A stretch of 64,000 nucleotides of DNA from Hyphococcus luteus (GCF_002943565.1 NZ_PJCH01000001.1:186001-250000), one strand, 5' to 3'. Counted from the first letter of the stretch, positions 35,490-44,997 are shown. Translations and numbers: made by a program. The notes: generated from the letters alone by a model not told the origin.

Positions 35490-36146
35490 TCAGTGGACGG
35501 TGATCTCCGCAAACATGCTCTTGTTCTTGTGCACGGCGTTGGGCGATCCATAGACGTCGATGTCGCCCATGCCGGAAACCCTGGCGTCGACTTCATCGCT
35601 GGCGAAGACCGCGGCGCTGCCGACGCCGGAGACATGAATGTCCGCCTTGCCGCACTCCAGCCCTTTCGCATCGAGCTCGCCGACACCGGACAGATGTGCG
35701 TCAAGCGCGCCGCACTGGCCGTCGATTGAAACGTCGCCGACGCCGGAAATATCGATCTCGAAGCGCTCGGCGTCGACGCCGGCGATCTCGCCGTCGATGA
35801 CGTCGGAAACTTCTAGGCCCGTCAGGCTTGGCAGGGTGATCACCGCTTCGACGCCGTCGCGATTATTGCGCATCCGCTCGCCCCAGCCACCTTTGCGCTG
35901 GTCGAGAACAAGCGCGCCGTTTTTCACCGACGCCTCGACGCGCTCCATTTCATATTCAGGACCGGAAAGCCGGATCGAATAATCGTCGCCGACGCGCACG
36001 TCGAGTTCGTAGACCCCGGCGATGGTGATGCGGTCGAAGCCCGACAGTTCGAGCTCCTGCGAAACCGTATCGTCGTCATCGGCATACGCCATACCTGCTG
36101 CCACTGCCGCGCAGGTTCCAGCGGCGAGAACAAGCAGTTTTTTCAT
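35490..36146 (-). CDS. Head-GIN (DUF2807) domain protein, copy 2
   Basis: 218 aa. A cleavable signal peptide (about residues 1-22, AYA site) and a head-GIN domain with the same strand order as copy 1 (LELSGFDRITIAGVYELDVRV at the start; VSGMGDIDVYG near the end). It differs from copy 1 in having a proper signal peptide instead of a signal anchor. Tandem duplication followed by divergence explains the pair. It is followed by its own terminator. It lies between nuoG and nuoH in the nuo locus without obvious link to respiration; the role is unknown. Confidence 0.8.
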   Translation of the reverse strand: MKKLLVLAAGTCAAVAAGMAYADDDDTVSQELELSGFDRITIAGVYELDVRVGDDYSIRLSGPEYEMERVEASVKNGALVLDQRKGGWGERMRNNRDGVEAVITLPSLTGLEVSDVIDGEIAGVDAERFEIDISGVGDVSIDGQCGALDAHLSGVGELDAKGLECGKADIHVSGVGSAAVFASDEVDARVSGMGDIDVYGSPNAVHKNKSMFAEITVH

Positions 36147-36253
36147 GGGTCGCCTCCATCAACTGTGACGACTGTAGCGCTTCGTCAGGATGGGAGGAAG
36201 CTCGGTTCATCGCATTGACCGCCCTGCTGGTCGAAAGACCATGCACGCCTCTT

Positions 36254-36781
36254 CTAGTTCAGGCGGATGATATTTGAACCGGCAGCCTCCGGCTCTTCCT
36301 CGGCGCGTTCCGCCGCGCGCCAATGCGGACGCATCTGGCGCGAAAAGATCAGTGCGATGATGACCGCCGGTGCGAAAATCGCCGTCGCCGTTTCGAGATG
36401 AAGATCCTCCGGCCCCGGAAGGCCGCGCGAGGCCGCAAGCATGACAACGACCGCAATAGCGAGCGCGGCCGCGAGATAGGGCCAGAGCGAACGCTGTTTG
36501 CGCTTCTCGAGCAGCCGGAACAGAGGCGCGCCCAGCGCGACGCAGGAAATAAAGCCGGTCAGAAAAATCAGGAACGCCGTCATCAGGGTTTCCAGAAAGG
36601 CCGACAACAGCACAGAAAAAGAAAAATCCTGCAGAACGCCGCCCGCCAGCCTGACGAGAAATGTCATGACGCCGCCAGCGCCGGCGCCGGCGATGACGGC
36701 AACAACCATGTTTTCGAACGCGATGTTGACGCGGACCTGATCCAGAGTCTCCTGCGAGCGATCCTTCGCAGGGAGCTGCAC
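36254..36781 (-). CDS. Hypothetical four-helix membrane protein coupled to nuoG
   Basis: 175 aa, family not recognised. Four hydrophobic segments are seen at about residues 24-46, 52-80, 99-118 and 128-148, with a short basic loop (EKRKQRS) after the second and an acidic C-terminal tail. The start codon is GTG, directly abutting the nuoG stop (TAAGTG), so it is translated by re-initiation after nuoG. That coupling is the only clue to function. Confidence 0.65.
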   Translation of the reverse strand: MQLPAKDRSQETLDQVRVNIAFENMVVAVIAGAGAGGVMTFLVRLAGGVLQDFSFSVLLSAFLETLMTAFLIFLTGFISCVALGAPLFRLLEKRKQRSLWPYLAAALAIAVVVMLAASRGLPGPEDLHLETATAIFAPAVIIALIFSRQMRPHWRAAERAEEEPEAAGSNIIRLN

Positions 36782-38887
36782 TTATTCCGCCGCGACTTTC
36801 GCCGCGCCATTCATCACCGCGGAACACTCCGCCATGGTTTTCGACGCACGGGCGATCGGGTTGGTGAGATAATAATCCGCTGTCGCAGAAACGAACGGCT
36901 CCGAGCTTAGAGAACCGGCGGCGCCGGCTGCACTCGCATCAAAGCGGTCTTCCGCGCCGCCGACCTGGTCGATGCGGCCGAGCGATGGAACCTCCGCAAT
37001 CATCGCCTGGCGCAGCGCGAACATGTCGTCATAAGGAAGCGCCTTGCCGATGCGGCCCGACAGGGCGCGAATGATGGCCCAGTCTTCGCGGGCGTCGCCC
37101 GGCGGGAAGCAGGCGCGGTTCGCCATCTGCGCCCGGCCCTCGGTGTTGACGAAAATCCCGCTCTGCTCAGTATAGGCCGCAGCCGGAAAGATGACGTCCG
37201 CATGGCGCGCGCCATTGTCGCCATGGCTGCCCTGATAGACGACGAAAGCGCCGGCGAGACGGCGCGCGTCGAATTCGTCGGCGCCGAGATTGTAAACGAA
37301 ATCGATCTCGCGGGCCTCGCAGCCGTCGAGAATGCCGGCGAAATCGCGCCCGCCCTCTCCCGGCAGGAAGCCGAGATCGAGCGCGCCGACGCGGCCCGCC
37401 GCATTATGAAGAACGTTGAAGCCGTTCCAGTCGCCGCGAACGGCGCCGACGCTGTCGGCGAGTTGCGCCGCGGCGTTCAGGATCGCCGCGCCGTCTTCGC
37501 GGGCGAGCGCGCCCATGCCGACAATGACGACAGGATTTTTCGCCGCTTTCAGCGCCTCGTAAAACGCGCCTTCGCCTTTTGCGAGCGAGGACAGCGTATC
37601 CGTTCCGGCGCCGAGATAGTCATAGTCGTAGGAAAGGTCTTTTTGCTCGCCAATCAGTCCGATCTTGACGTCGAGATTGTTGAGCCATGTCTTGCGGATG
37701 CGCGCATTGATCATGGGCGCTTCGGCGCGCGGATTGGTTCCGATCAGAAGGATGGCGTCGGCCTGTTCGAGATTGGCAATGCCTGTATTGAAGAGGTAAT
37801 TGCGGCGGTCGCCCTCTCCGACTTTTGCGAAGTCCTGACGACAATCCATGTTCGGCGAACCGATCTCGCCCATGAGGTCTTTCAGCGCCTTCACCGCTTC
37901 AGCGGGAACGAGATCGCCCGCAAGCGCAGCGACTTTCTCCTTCGGCGCGGCTTTCAGTTTTTCAGCGACGAGCGATAGCGCCTCGTCCCAACTCGCCGGA
38001 ACGAGTTTGCCGTCCTTGCGCACATAGGGCTTGTCGAGACGCTGGCGGCGCAAACCATCCCAGACGAAGCGGGACTTGTCGGCGATCCACTCCTCGTTGA
38101 TCCCTTCATGGAGAACGGGAAGGATGCGCAGCACTTCACGCCCGCGCGCGTCAACACGGATATTCGAACCGACCGCGTCCATGGCGTCGACGGATTCCGT
38201 CTTGCGCAGCTCCCAAGGGCGCGCATTGAAGGCGTAAGGTTTCGAGGTCAGCGCGCCCACCGGGCAGACATCGATGAGATTGCCCGTCAGCTCGGACTCC
38301 ACCGCCTTTTCGAGATAGGTCGTGATCTCCGCATTCTCGCCGCGATTGACGAGGCCGAGATCGTCGACACCGGCAATCTCCGTCGCAAAGCGGACGCAGC
38401 GCGTGCATTGAATGCAGCGGGTCATGATCGTTTTGATCAGGGGGCCCATATGTTTTTCTTCGACAGCGCGCTTGTTTTCCTCGTAGCGCGAGCCATCACG
38501 GCCATAAGCCATGGCCTGGTCCTGAAGGTCGCACTCGCCGCCCTGGTCGCAGATCGGGCAGTCGAGCGGGTGGTTGATGAGCAGGAACTCCATCACCCCT
38601 TCGCGGGCCTTCTTCACCATGGGCGTATTGGTGAAAAGCTCCGGCGGCGCGCCCTCCGGGCCGGGACGCAGATCCTTGACGTTCTGGGCGCAGGAGGCGA
38701 CCGGCTTCGGAGGGCCGCCCTTCACTTCGATCAGGCACATGCGGCAATTGCCGGCGACCGAGAGGCGCTCGTGATAGCAAAAGCGCGGGATCTCTTCCCC
38801 CGCCGCTTCGCAGGCCTGCAAAAGCGTGAGGTTCGAGGGAACTTCGATTTCCCGGTTGTTGACCTTGATCACCCGCGTGTCGGACAT
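36782..38887 (-). CDS. nuoG: NADH-quinone oxidoreductase subunit G
   Basis: 701 aa. The N-terminal 2Fe-2S ferredoxin domain ([16 protein letters not shown], residues about 36-51) is followed by the His-Cys3 cluster motif [15 protein letters not shown] and a 4Fe-4S pair ([18 protein letters not shown]). A molybdopterin-oxidoreductase-like fold fills the rest and holds no cofactor. It is the largest subunit of the peripheral arm, carrying electrons from NuoF onward. The start at ATG 38887 begins [11 protein letters not shown], as in the family. It is separated from nuoF by a five-gene stretch that includes an oppositely oriented regulator. Confidence 0.94.
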   Translation of the reverse strand: MSDTRVIKVNNREIEVPSNLTLLQACEAAGEEIPRFCYHERLSVAGNCRMCLIEVKGGPPKPVASCAQNVKDLRPGPEGAPPELFTNTPMVKKAREGVMEFLLINHPLDCPICDQGGECDLQDQAMAYGRDGSRYEENKRAVEEKHMGPLIKTIMTRCIQCTRCVRFATEIAGVDDLGLVNRGENAEITTYLEKAVESELTGNLIDVCPVGALTSKPYAFNARPWELRKTESVDAMDAVGSNIRVDARGREVLRILPVLHEGINEEWIADKSRFVWDGLRRQRLDKPYVRKDGKLVPASWDEALSLVAEKLKAAPKEKVAALAGDLVPAEAVKALKDLMGEIGSPNMDCRQDFAKVGEGDRRNYLFNTGIANLEQADAILLIGTNPRAEAPMINARIRKTWLNNLDVKIGLIGEQKDLSYDYDYLGAGTDTLSSLAKGEGAFYEALKAAKNPVVIVGMGALAREDGAAILNAAAQLADSVGAVRGDWNGFNVLHNAAGRVGALDLGFLPGEGGRDFAGILDGCEAREIDFVYNLGADEFDARRLAGAFVVYQGSHGDNGARHADVIFPAAAYTEQSGIFVNTEGRAQMANRACFPPGDAREDWAIIRALSGRIGKALPYDDMFALRQAMIAEVPSLGRIDQVGGAEDRFDASAAGAAGSLSSEPFVSATADYYLTNPIARASKTMAECSAVMNGAAKVAAE

Positions 38888-39135
38888 GGCTTATCTTTCC
38901 CGTCTTCGGCCCCGTTTCCGGCGCTGCATGAGGCGGCGATTCCCGCCCGCAACAGCCCCTGCATAAAGCGGAATTATTGAATGACAAGCGCCGGATTGTC
39001 CCGCCTCCGGCTAAGCCCTGCGTGATATCCGCCCGCCGGATCAGCGGGCGGCGGCTCAAAGCCGCCCGGTGATCCGGATTTTAACGGTCGCGCCGGTTTC
39101 GCGAAAAACCGGTTTCCACTTTTTCGCCCGGCGCT

Positions 39136-39351
39136 CTAGCGCTCGTGCAGCAGGGCCTCGAGCCGCGCAAGGCTTTTCGCAAGCCCTTCCTGGCGCAGGA
39201 TCATGCGCTGACCGGCGCTCGCCGTGCGCTGGCATTCTTCATGGAGGCTGTCGAGCCGCGCCTCCAGCCTGTCCAGCATGTCTGCAAGCCCATCGATCTT
39301 GTCGCCAAGGACTGCGAACTGCTGGTCTTCATTCTCCCCGGAGCGCCGCAT
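39136..39351 (-). CDS. Small coiled-coil protein, hypothetical
   Basis: 71 aa, mostly one amphipathic helix with heptad-like leucines (ADMLDRLEARLDSLHEEC and LAKSLARLEALLHER). There is no signal and the family is not recognised. It is divergent from the S24-type regulator at 39477; the 125-bp gap carries a repeat pair that may be an operator. Downstream (39093-39112) is a small hairpin of 7 bp that could end its transcript. It could be a toxin-antitoxin or anti-repressor partner of the regulator, but nothing in the sequence shows this. Confidence 0.5.
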   Translation of the reverse strand: MRRSGENEDQQFAVLGDKIDGLADMLDRLEARLDSLHEECQRTASAGQRMILRQEGLAKSLARLEALLHER

Positions 39352-39401
39352 GGTTTTCCTTCCGTTGACTCTTCTTCGTCTCGGGCTTCAGTCTGAATCA
39401 C

Positions 39402-39450
39402 CAAATTTGCGATTTTGTCAATAAATACAGCAAATTGTTGTGATTTTATC
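39402..39450. promoter_or_regulatory. Imperfect direct repeats in AT-rich divergent promoter
   Basis: CAAATTTG-CGATTTTGTC (39402-39419) and CAAATTGTTG-TGATTTTATC (39431-39450) repeat with a start-to-start distance of 29 bp in a strikingly AT-rich gap between the coiled-coil gene and the S24-type regulator. These are candidate binding sites for that regulator and lie over its promoter. Confidence 0.35.
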
Positions 39451-39476
39451 CATCGCAATTCAACTTCCCGCCTTTC

Positions 39477-40115
39477 ATGTTGCGGTCCATGCAACGGGAA
39501 ATTGACTGGATTATCGAGGCGCTGGCGCGCGACCGGACCAAAACAAAATCCGGTCTCGCAGAAGCGCTCAATATCGACAAATCCGGCGTTTCCCGGATGC
39601 TCCGGGGCGAACGACGGCTGAAATTCGAAGAGGCCCAGCGCGCGGCGGATTATCTCGGCGTCAGCCCCGGCGGGGGTTTTGCGGAAAGCGAGGCTGCTTT
39701 TGAGAGCGAGCCTCCGGCGCGCCGCGACGATGGAACCGCCCCGCTCTACAAAGCCGCTGCGGGCGAAAACGGCCTTTGGATCATCGACCGCACCGCAATC
39801 ATCGAACGCCGGCCGCGGGCGCCCGAATTCGCGGGCGCGGAGCTCGTCTTCGGCTTTTACGCGCCGGACGACGCCATGGCGCCGCGTTTTTATACGGGCG
39901 AAGTGGTGTGGACGAACCCGGCCCGCCCGGCGGCGGCCGGCGAAGACGCCGTCCTTATGGAGGACGCGGACGATCCTACGGCGTTGAAAGTCTATCTGTG
40001 CTTTCTCAAAGAAAAGACCGCGACGCAGATCGCCGGCGTTCAACATGGACGCGGCGAGACGCTGAGCGTGCCGGCGCGCGGCTGGCAAGCCGCGCATGTA
40101 TACGCACGCAATTAA
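39477..40115 (+). CDS. HTH/S24-like repressor protein
   Basis: 212 aa. An N-terminal helix-turn-helix occupies about residues 5-60 (K-S-G-L-A-E-A-L-N-I-D-K-S-G-V-S-R-M-L-R-G-E-R-R), and the C-terminal half (about 110-205) resembles an S24/LexA-type dimerisation domain with G-D-A-V-L-M and a P-A-R-P motif; the usual catalytic Ser-Lys pair is not evident, so self-cleavage is doubtful. ATG 39477 and ATG 39489 are both possible starts. The only plus-strand gene in the nuo region, it ends at a strong terminator. It probably controls itself and the small coiled-coil gene. Confidence 0.75.
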   Translation: MLRSMQREIDWIIEALARDRTKTKSGLAEALNIDKSGVSRMLRGERRLKFEEAQRAADYLGVSPGGGFAESEAAFESEPPARRDDGTAPLYKAAAGENGLWIIDRTAIIERRPRAPEFAGAELVFGFYAPDDAMAPRFYTGEVVWTNPARPAAAGEDAVLMEDADDPTALKVYLCFLKEKTATQIAGVQHGRGETLSVPARGWQAAHVYARN

Positions 40116-40172
40116 AAACATCTCCGGCCCAACGCGCGGCGCACATCTCATGTGACGAACGATCCGGAATGA

Positions 40173-40204
40173 AAAACGCCCGGCCTTTAAAAGCCGGGCG
40201 TTTT
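40173..40204. terminator. Strong bidirectional terminator between regulator and HU gene
   Basis: AAAACGCCCGGC (40173-40184) and GCCGGGCGTTTT (40193-40204) form a perfect 12-bp stem with an 8-nt loop, then TTTTGTTTT on the plus strand. It stands between two convergent genes (stops at 40115 and 40240) and serves both. Confidence 0.88.
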
Positions 40205-40239
40205 GTTTTCGGCGCCGGTTTTCCGACGTCGGCGGAAAC

Positions 40240-40653
40240 TTAAAGAACGCGTTCTTTAAGATCTTTCGACGGACGGAAAGCGACTTTCTTCGACGCTTTG
40301 ATCTTGATCGCTTCGCCGGTCGCCGGGTTGCGGCCCATGCGGGCGGGACGATGGCGAACCTGAAAGATTCCGAGACCGGCGAGGCGCAGTTTCTTGCCTT
40401 TCTTCAGGTAGCCGCCCATGCGGTCGACCAGATCGCTGACCATCGTTTCAGCCTGTTTCTTCGGCATTTCATACGCTTCGGAAAGCTCCGCTGCGAGATG
40501 CTTCAGGGTGAGAACGTCAGGCAACGCTTTTTTCGTTGCGGCTTTTTTCTTGGCGGGGGCTTTCTTAGCCGGCGCTTTTTTCGCCGCGGTTTTTTTGGCC
40601 GGCGCTTTTTTCTTCGCCGGGGCTTTTTTTGCAGTTTTCCGTTTAACGGCCAT
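40240..40653 (-). CDS. HU-family DNA-binding protein with histone-H1-like Lys/Ala/Pro tail
   Basis: 137 aa. The first 45 residues are a low-complexity K-A-P tail made of repeats of (A/P)-A-K-K, like the tail of eukaryotic histone H1 and Bordetella BpH1. The HU/IHF domain follows (about 48-137): LTLKHLAAELSEAYEMPKK, G-L-G-I-F-Q-V-R and the beta-arm R-N-P-A-T-G-E-A-I-K-I-K with the conserved N-P-x-T-G. It binds DNA non-specifically, and the tail should add charge-driven compaction; tail lysines may be acetylated. It is a single gene with its own promoter in the 140-bp gap upstream. Nuo genes are on the same strand. Confidence 0.85.
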   Translation of the reverse strand: MAVKRKTAKKAPAKKKAPAKKTAAKKAPAKKAPAKKKAATKKALPDVLTLKHLAAELSEAYEMPKKQAETMVSDLVDRMGGYLKKGKKLRLAGLGIFQVRHRPARMGRNPATGEAIKIKASKKVAFRPSKDLKERVL

Positions 40654-40795
40654 GTCAGGTATCCTCTATCAGACAGTGAATGCGAAAAGCAGCCTAAACA
40701 CGGGGGTTTTCGCCTGCTGTGATTTCATTATTGCCCTTGATTCGTCTTCAAGGGAGACTCTGAAAAGCCCATTTAGGCCCATAAAATCGAGTTTT

Positions 40796-41326
40796 TCAGG
40801 CCTTCGAGGCGTTTTTCTTCATGATCCACTCATGATCGGCGTGGTTTCCGACCATAAAGTCGTACTCGCCGACCTTCTCGAAACCGTAGCGGCGATAGAG
40901 GTCCTGAGCCTTTTCATTCTCCGAAAAGACGCCGAGATAGACATGGGTGAAATGCGCGTCGAGCCAGGCTAAAGCCGTTTCCAGCAAGGCTTTTCCGAGC
41001 CCGAGGCCTTGCGCCTCCTTCAACAGATAGAGGCGTTTCAGCTCGCCCGATCCGTCCGGCATGGCTTCGACGGGAAGGTCGCAGGGACCGGCCATCGCAT
41101 AGCCGAGAATGACCCCGTCATCATCTTCCGCCAGCCACGCCGCGGTTTCCGGCTTGGCCATGAACTCTTCGTAATAGGAAGGCGCATGAGCGCTTTTCAG
41201 GAAGCTTTGCAGGTCCTCGGGGCAATAAAGCGCGCCGAACGTCTCGATGAAGGTGGCCGCGCCGAGTTCTGAAAGCGCCGCCGCTTCAAGAACATCAGCG
41301 CGCCTGATGGCGACGCCCGAACTCAT
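40796..41326 (-). CDS. GNAT family N-acetyltransferase
   Basis: 176 aa. A GNAT fold with the acetyl-CoA loop near [10 protein letters not shown] (about 105-115), motif A strand ELKRLYLL before it, and [31 protein letters not shown] at the end. The substrate is unknown; similar enzymes acetylate small amines or protein N-termini. ATG 41326 overlaps the nuoF stop by 4 nt (ATGA), so it is translationally coupled to nuoF. It is the last gene before the HU gene. Confidence 0.85.
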   Translation of the reverse strand: MSSGVAIRRADVLEAAALSELGAATFIETFGALYCPEDLQSFLKSAHAPSYYEEFMAKPETAAWLAEDDDGVILGYAMAGPCDLPVEAMPDGSGELKRLYLLKEAQGLGLGKALLETALAWLDAHFTHVYLGVFSENEKAQDLYRRYGFEKVGEYDFMVGNHADHEWIMKKNASKA

Positions 41327-42624
41327 TCCGCCGCGGCGACGGCCACATGCGGGCGATCATTGCGATAGCTGTTGATGCGCTCTTCGATCTCGCCGCGGAA
41401 ATGACGGATGAGCCCCTGCACCGGCCAGGCGGCGGCGTCGCCGAGCGCGCAGATGGTGTGGCCTTCAATCTGCGTTGAAACTTCGAGGAGCTTGTCGATT
41501 TCCTCCGTGGTCGCATCACCAATCGCCATGCGTTCAAGCACGCGCCACATCCAGCCCGTGCCCTCGCGGCAGGGCGTGCACTGGCCGCAAGATTCATGCT
41601 TGTAAAAATAGCTGATGCGGGAAATCGCGCGCACAATGTCCGTAGACTGATCCATGACAATCACCGCCGCGGTGCCGAGACCGGAGCGCGCGTCGCGCAG
41701 CGCGTCGAAATCCATCAGAATATCGTCGCAGATGTCTTTGGGCAGACAGGGCACGGACGAGCCGCCCGGGATGACGGCTTTCAGGTTTTCCCAGCCGCCT
41801 TTGACGCCGCCGCAATGTTTGTCGATCAGTTGCTTCAGCGGGATCGACATCGCCTCTTCCACATTACACGGACGATTGACGTGGCCTGAGATGCAGTAAA
41901 CTTTCGTGCCGTGATTATTCTCGCGGCCGAATTTGCGGAACCAGTCGGCGCCGCGGCGCAGGATGGTCGGCACCACCGCGATGGATTCCACATTGTTGAC
42001 GGTGGTCGGACAACCATAAACGCCCGCCCCCGCCGGGAAAGGCGGCTTCAGGCGCGGCTGGCCTTTCTTGCCTTCAAGACTTTCAAGCAGCGCGGTTTCC
42101 TCGCCGCAGATATAAGCGCCGGCGCCGTGATGGACGTAAAGGTCGAAATCCCAGCCCGACCCGGCCGCGTTCTTACCGAGGAGGCCCGCCGCATAAGCCT
42201 CGTCGATGGCGGCCTGCAGCGTGTTGCGCTCGTCGACATATTCGCCGCGGATATAGATGTAACAGACATGCGCCTGCATCGCGAAAGACGCGATGAGGCA
42301 GCCCTCGATGAAAAGATGCGGGTCGTGGCGCATCATCTCCCGGTCTTTACAGGTGCCGGGCTCGGACTCGTCGGCGTTGACCACGAGATAATGCGGGCGC
42401 TCGCCCACTTCCTTGGGCATGAAGGACCATTTGAGGCCCGTGGGGAAGCCCGCGCCGCCGCGTCCGCGCAGCCCTGAATCCTTGACCTGCTGGATCACCC
42501 AGTCGCGGCCCATGGCCATGAGGTCCTTGGTGCCGTTCCAGGCGCCGCGCTTTTTCGCCTCTTCGAGCCGCCAGTCATGGAGGCCGTAGAGATTGGTGAA
42601 TATCCGGTCTTTATCTTCGAGCAT
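41323..42624 (-). CDS. nuoF: NADH-quinone oxidoreductase subunit F
   Basis: 433 aa. The NADH- and FMN-binding subunit: [16 protein letters not shown], the NADH loop [13 protein letters not shown] and the 4Fe-4S (N3) motif [12 protein letters not shown]. It takes electrons from NADH and passes them to NuoE and NuoG. ATG 42624 is taken (AAGGATAAG upstream, LEDKDRIF next); a GTG/ATG at 42657 would run into the SnoaL gene. The stop overlaps the GNAT start. Confidence 0.95.
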   Translation of the reverse strand: MLEDKDRIFTNLYGLHDWRLEEAKKRGAWNGTKDLMAMGRDWVIQQVKDSGLRGRGGAGFPTGLKWSFMPKEVGERPHYLVVNADESEPGTCKDREMMRHDPHLFIEGCLIASFAMQAHVCYIYIRGEYVDERNTLQAAIDEAYAAGLLGKNAAGSGWDFDLYVHHGAGAYICGEETALLESLEGKKGQPRLKPPFPAGAGVYGCPTTVNNVESIAVVPTILRRGADWFRKFGRENNHGTKVYCISGHVNRPCNVEEAMSIPLKQLIDKHCGGVKGGWENLKAVIPGGSSVPCLPKDICDDILMDFDALRDARSGLGTAAVIVMDQSTDIVRAISRISYFYKHESCGQCTPCREGTGWMWRVLERMAIGDATTEEIDKLLEVSTQIEGHTICALGDAAAWPVQGLIRHFRGEIEERINSYRNDRPHVAVAAAE

Positions 42625-42643
42625 CGTCTTATCCTTGAGGGGC

Positions 42644-43156
42644 TTACTCGGACTCATCCGGCGGCGTAACCTGAATGTGCCACCATTCCTTCAGGGAGCT
42701 GACGGTCTTCGCATCCGCGAAGGCGCACAAGAAGACGCCGTCAAGTTCAATCGCGGCGCCGCCGGACGCGCTGGTGAAGGCCGCATGCCATTGCGCCAGG
42801 CAATTATCGCCGTCGCAGGTCAAAACGTCGTAGGTGAAGGTGACGTCGCGCTGATCGGCGGTGACGCCCGACCAGTATTCCTCGATGGCGGCCCGCCCTT
42901 CCATCGCGTCCTCGAACGGGTTTTCCCGATAGGTCGCATCGGCGGTGAAGAGCGCGCCGGCTTTCGCCGCATCGCGCGTCTCCCACGCCTCCTTGTAGCC
43001 ATCGAGCCAGGCGGCGAAATCCTGCGGCGAGACGGCGCCGGTTTGCGCCGCTTCGGTTTCCGCCACGGCCGGCTGCGCGGCAAAGCACATAACCGCCATT
43101 GCGGCGGCGAAGGCCGCAAAGCCAGCGCTGCGCGCCGATTTTTTCATGGTCTTCAT
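42644..43156 (-). CDS. Secreted SnoaL-like (NTF2 fold) protein
   Basis: 170 aa. A signal peptide covers about residues 1-32 ([12 protein letters not shown]). The mature domain has the NTF2-like cone shape pattern: helix [37 protein letters not shown] and the final strand WWHIQV. Catalytic residues cannot be assigned, so ligand binding or a structural role is as likely as enzyme activity. Two Cys ([12 protein letters not shown]) could bond. It lies between nuoE and nuoF, 19 nt before the nuoF start, so it is in the nuo transcript. Two ATGs (43156, 43147) can start it. Confidence 0.8.
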   Translation of the reverse strand: MKTMKKSARSAGFAAFAAAMAVMCFAAQPAVAETEAAQTGAVSPQDFAAWLDGYKEAWETRDAAKAGALFTADATYRENPFEDAMEGRAAIEEYWSGVTADQRDVTFTYDVLTCDGDNCLAQWHAAFTSASGGAAIELDGVFLCAFADAKTVSSLKEWWHIQVTPPDESE

Positions 43157-43271
43157 TATGTCACCTCAAGAATTTCAAACGCTTCTTAGTATGGAGGCCG
43201 CACTTTAGGCCTTTTCACCATGACCGGGCAATTCACGAAGCCCGGCGACTCTCATCGCAGTTGAGAAACCA

Positions 43272-43955
43272 TTACTGCCCCGCCGGCTCTTTAGGCGCGG
43301 AGTTCGGGATTTCTTTCAGCGGCTGCGCGCGCGATCCGTCATAAAGCGACGGATCGGTAAGCGTCGTGTTGTCGCCTTCGGGGTCCGACGTATGGCGGCC
43401 CGGATGCTGGGTGCCGATTTTCACCTCTTCGCCGCGGGCGAGCTTGCCCAGCAGGTCTTCGAGAATCTCCGGCGTCAGGTCTTCGTAATAATGATCGCCG
43501 TCCTTGGTCGAAATCTGGATCATCGGCGCGTTGCAGCAGGCGCCGAGGCATTCGACCTCGAGCCATGAGAACTTGCCGTCTTCGGTGACATGGCCTTCCT
43601 CGCCGATCACTTTTTTGCAGACTTCGCGCAACTCGTTCGAACCGCGCAGCATGCACGGCGTCGTGCCGCAGAGCTGGACGAAGAACTCGCCTTCGGGGGC
43701 GAGATTGAACATCGTATAGAAGGTCGCGACCTCGTAGACGCGGATGTAAGGCATATCGAGCTGGCGCGCTATTCGCTCCATCATCGGGATCGAGACCCAG
43801 CCTTCCTGCTTCTGGCCGCGCCACAGGAACGGGATCACGCAGGAGGCCTGGCGGCCTTGCGGATATTTCTTGATCTGCTCCTCGCACCAGGCCTTGTTCT
43901 CAGGCGTCCAGTCAAAGGACGCGGGCTGGTCTTTCGCAGGGCGGCGGCTCGCCAT
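43272..43955 (-). CDS. nuoE: NADH-quinone oxidoreductase subunit E
   Basis: 227 aa. A thioredoxin-like 2Fe-2S protein with the cluster motif CGTTPCMLRG ... CLGACCNAPM (cluster N1a), and a C-terminal extension of about 65 residues rich in acidic and polar residues (DLTPEILEDLLGKLARGEEVK onwards), longer than in E. coli. AAGGAG precedes ATG 43955. Downstream is the SnoaL-like gene (116 nt). Upstream, the 743-bp gap to the Cys-rich gene is the longest break in the nuo region. Confidence 0.95.
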   Translation of the reverse strand: MASRRPAKDQPASFDWTPENKAWCEEQIKKYPQGRQASCVIPFLWRGQKQEGWVSIPMMERIARQLDMPYIRVYEVATFYTMFNLAPEGEFFVQLCGTTPCMLRGSNELREVCKKVIGEEGHVTEDGKFSWLEVECLGACCNAPMIQISTKDGDHYYEDLTPEILEDLLGKLARGEEVKIGTQHPGRHTSDPEGDNTTLTDPSLYDGSRAQPLKEIPNSAPKEPAGQ

Positions 43956-44698
43956 GGGCTGGTCTCCTTAAGGCGCGATCGTCAAATTCTGGAGGGGACA
44001 CATAACTGATTGTTCGCAAAACGAAAGGGCTCCAAAGGCCGCATGGCGCGGATTCCGGGCGCATTCGGGCGTTTGCGGGCCTCGCAGCCCCGCCGTGAAA
44101 CAATTTGCGTCATCTTCCTTTCTCTTCTTTTCTTTCTGGCGTCTTTCCTGGCTTTCAGCCCGATTTGGCGCCTTTTACGTAAAAATGTTTCACGGAGGAC
44201 CGCTGCCTTTCACCTCCCCCTGGAAAGGGGGAGGCCGGAATTTGCATCGGCAAATTCCGGATGGGGATCCAACCGCTCCGCCAAACCTCCAATTTCCAGC
44301 CTGACCTTCTCGTTTTTGATCCCCTCCCTAACCCTCCCCTTTTCAAGGGGAGGGAATGGCGGCGGATGCGTTTCAGTGATGAGCACTATAACCCCGCCCC
44401 GGGTCCCCGTGGATAACTACGCACCAAAGGCCGGTTTTCCGGCCTTTTTCAACGGAAATGATGAAATCCGGGCGGGCCGGTCGCGTTATTGGGGTTTGGA
44501 TTTCGGCTCATTTCCCCTCCCCCGTTTACGGGGTGATGGAGAGGGTGAACCCCCATCGGCCCTGCGGGCCAATTCCCCCGTAAACGGGGGAAGAGAAGAT
44601 CGAACGTACGGCATCTTCCCTCTTCCCCCGTTTGCGGGGGAAGTCCCGGCGAAGCCGGGGATGGGGGCGGCGCCTCCTCCGCAAACGGGGGCGAAAAG
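43956..44698. repeat. 743-bp gene-free stretch of G/C palindromes
   Basis: No gene can be supported here; a 230-codon plus-strand frame (44010-44702) is shadow-like, with Pro/Arg bias. The stretch is a chain of short palindromes: CCTCCCCC/GGGGGAGG (44213-44234), CCGGAATTTG/CAAATTCCGG (44235-44260), CCCTCCCCTT/AAGGGGAGGG (44332-44354), and several versions of CCCCCGTTTxCGGGGG or its reverse at about 44519-44532, 44573-44592, 44622-44643 and 44680-44692. Their similarity to each other suggests a repetitive intergenic element rather than separate terminators. A hairpin with T-run (44426-44449) is listed on its own. Confidence 0.65.
44426..44449 (+). terminator. Hairpin with T-run inside palindrome region
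   Basis: AAAGGCCGG (44426-44434), loop TTTT, CCGGCCTTT (44439-44447) plus two further T. The 9-bp stem and T-run fit a terminator on the plus strand; on the minus strand only three T follow, so it is a weaker stop for the Cys-rich gene transcript running toward nuoE. Confidence 0.5.
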
Positions 44699-44965
44699 TT
44701 AGTCCAGCTCGACCTCGTTCAACGCCGCGGCGTCCTCGAAACAGCCGAGGCAGAGGACGCCGATATTGTCGGGGCCCAGCGCATCGAAGTCCTCCTGGGA
44801 AAGGGCGTTGCACTCATTGCAGACCGCGTCCCAGATCCCGTCGGGCCCCCGCGACCACCAGAAGCCTTTCGGCTCCCCGTCTTTCAGGGACTGGACGATG
44901 TGCTGGCAGACATAGGTCTTGGGCTGGCGCCCATGCGTGCCGCAGGTGACGGAAGGGACTTTCAT
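44699..44965 (-). CDS. Small Cys-rich, zinc-ribbon-like protein
   Basis: 88 aa, no family name known to me. Six Cys in a C-x11-C ... CxxC ... CxxC arrangement (TCGTHG, VCQH, VCNEC near 49-52, LCLGC near 72-75) plus several His suggest two zinc sites. There is no signal peptide. I have seen similar short proteins annotated as hypothetical. It starts just after the three-helix gene ends (32 nt). Its gene order between nuoD and nuoE is odd. Confidence 0.7.
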   Translation of the reverse strand: MKVPSVTCGTHGRQPKTYVCQHIVQSLKDGEPKGFWWSRGPDGIWDAVCNECNALSQEDFDALGPDNIGVLCLGCFEDAAALNEVELD

Positions 44966-44997
44966 GACGGGTCTTGTCGGCGCTCGGCCTTAAAATT

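Noticed and set aside
43956-44698. CRISPR array
   Set aside because: The palindromes are of different lengths and spacing, with no constant spacer length; not a CRISPR pattern.
44010-44702. 230-codon plus-strand frame in the palindrome region
   Set aside because: The frame is open because of the G/C-rich repeats; Pro/Gly/Arg content and no start signal argue against a gene.
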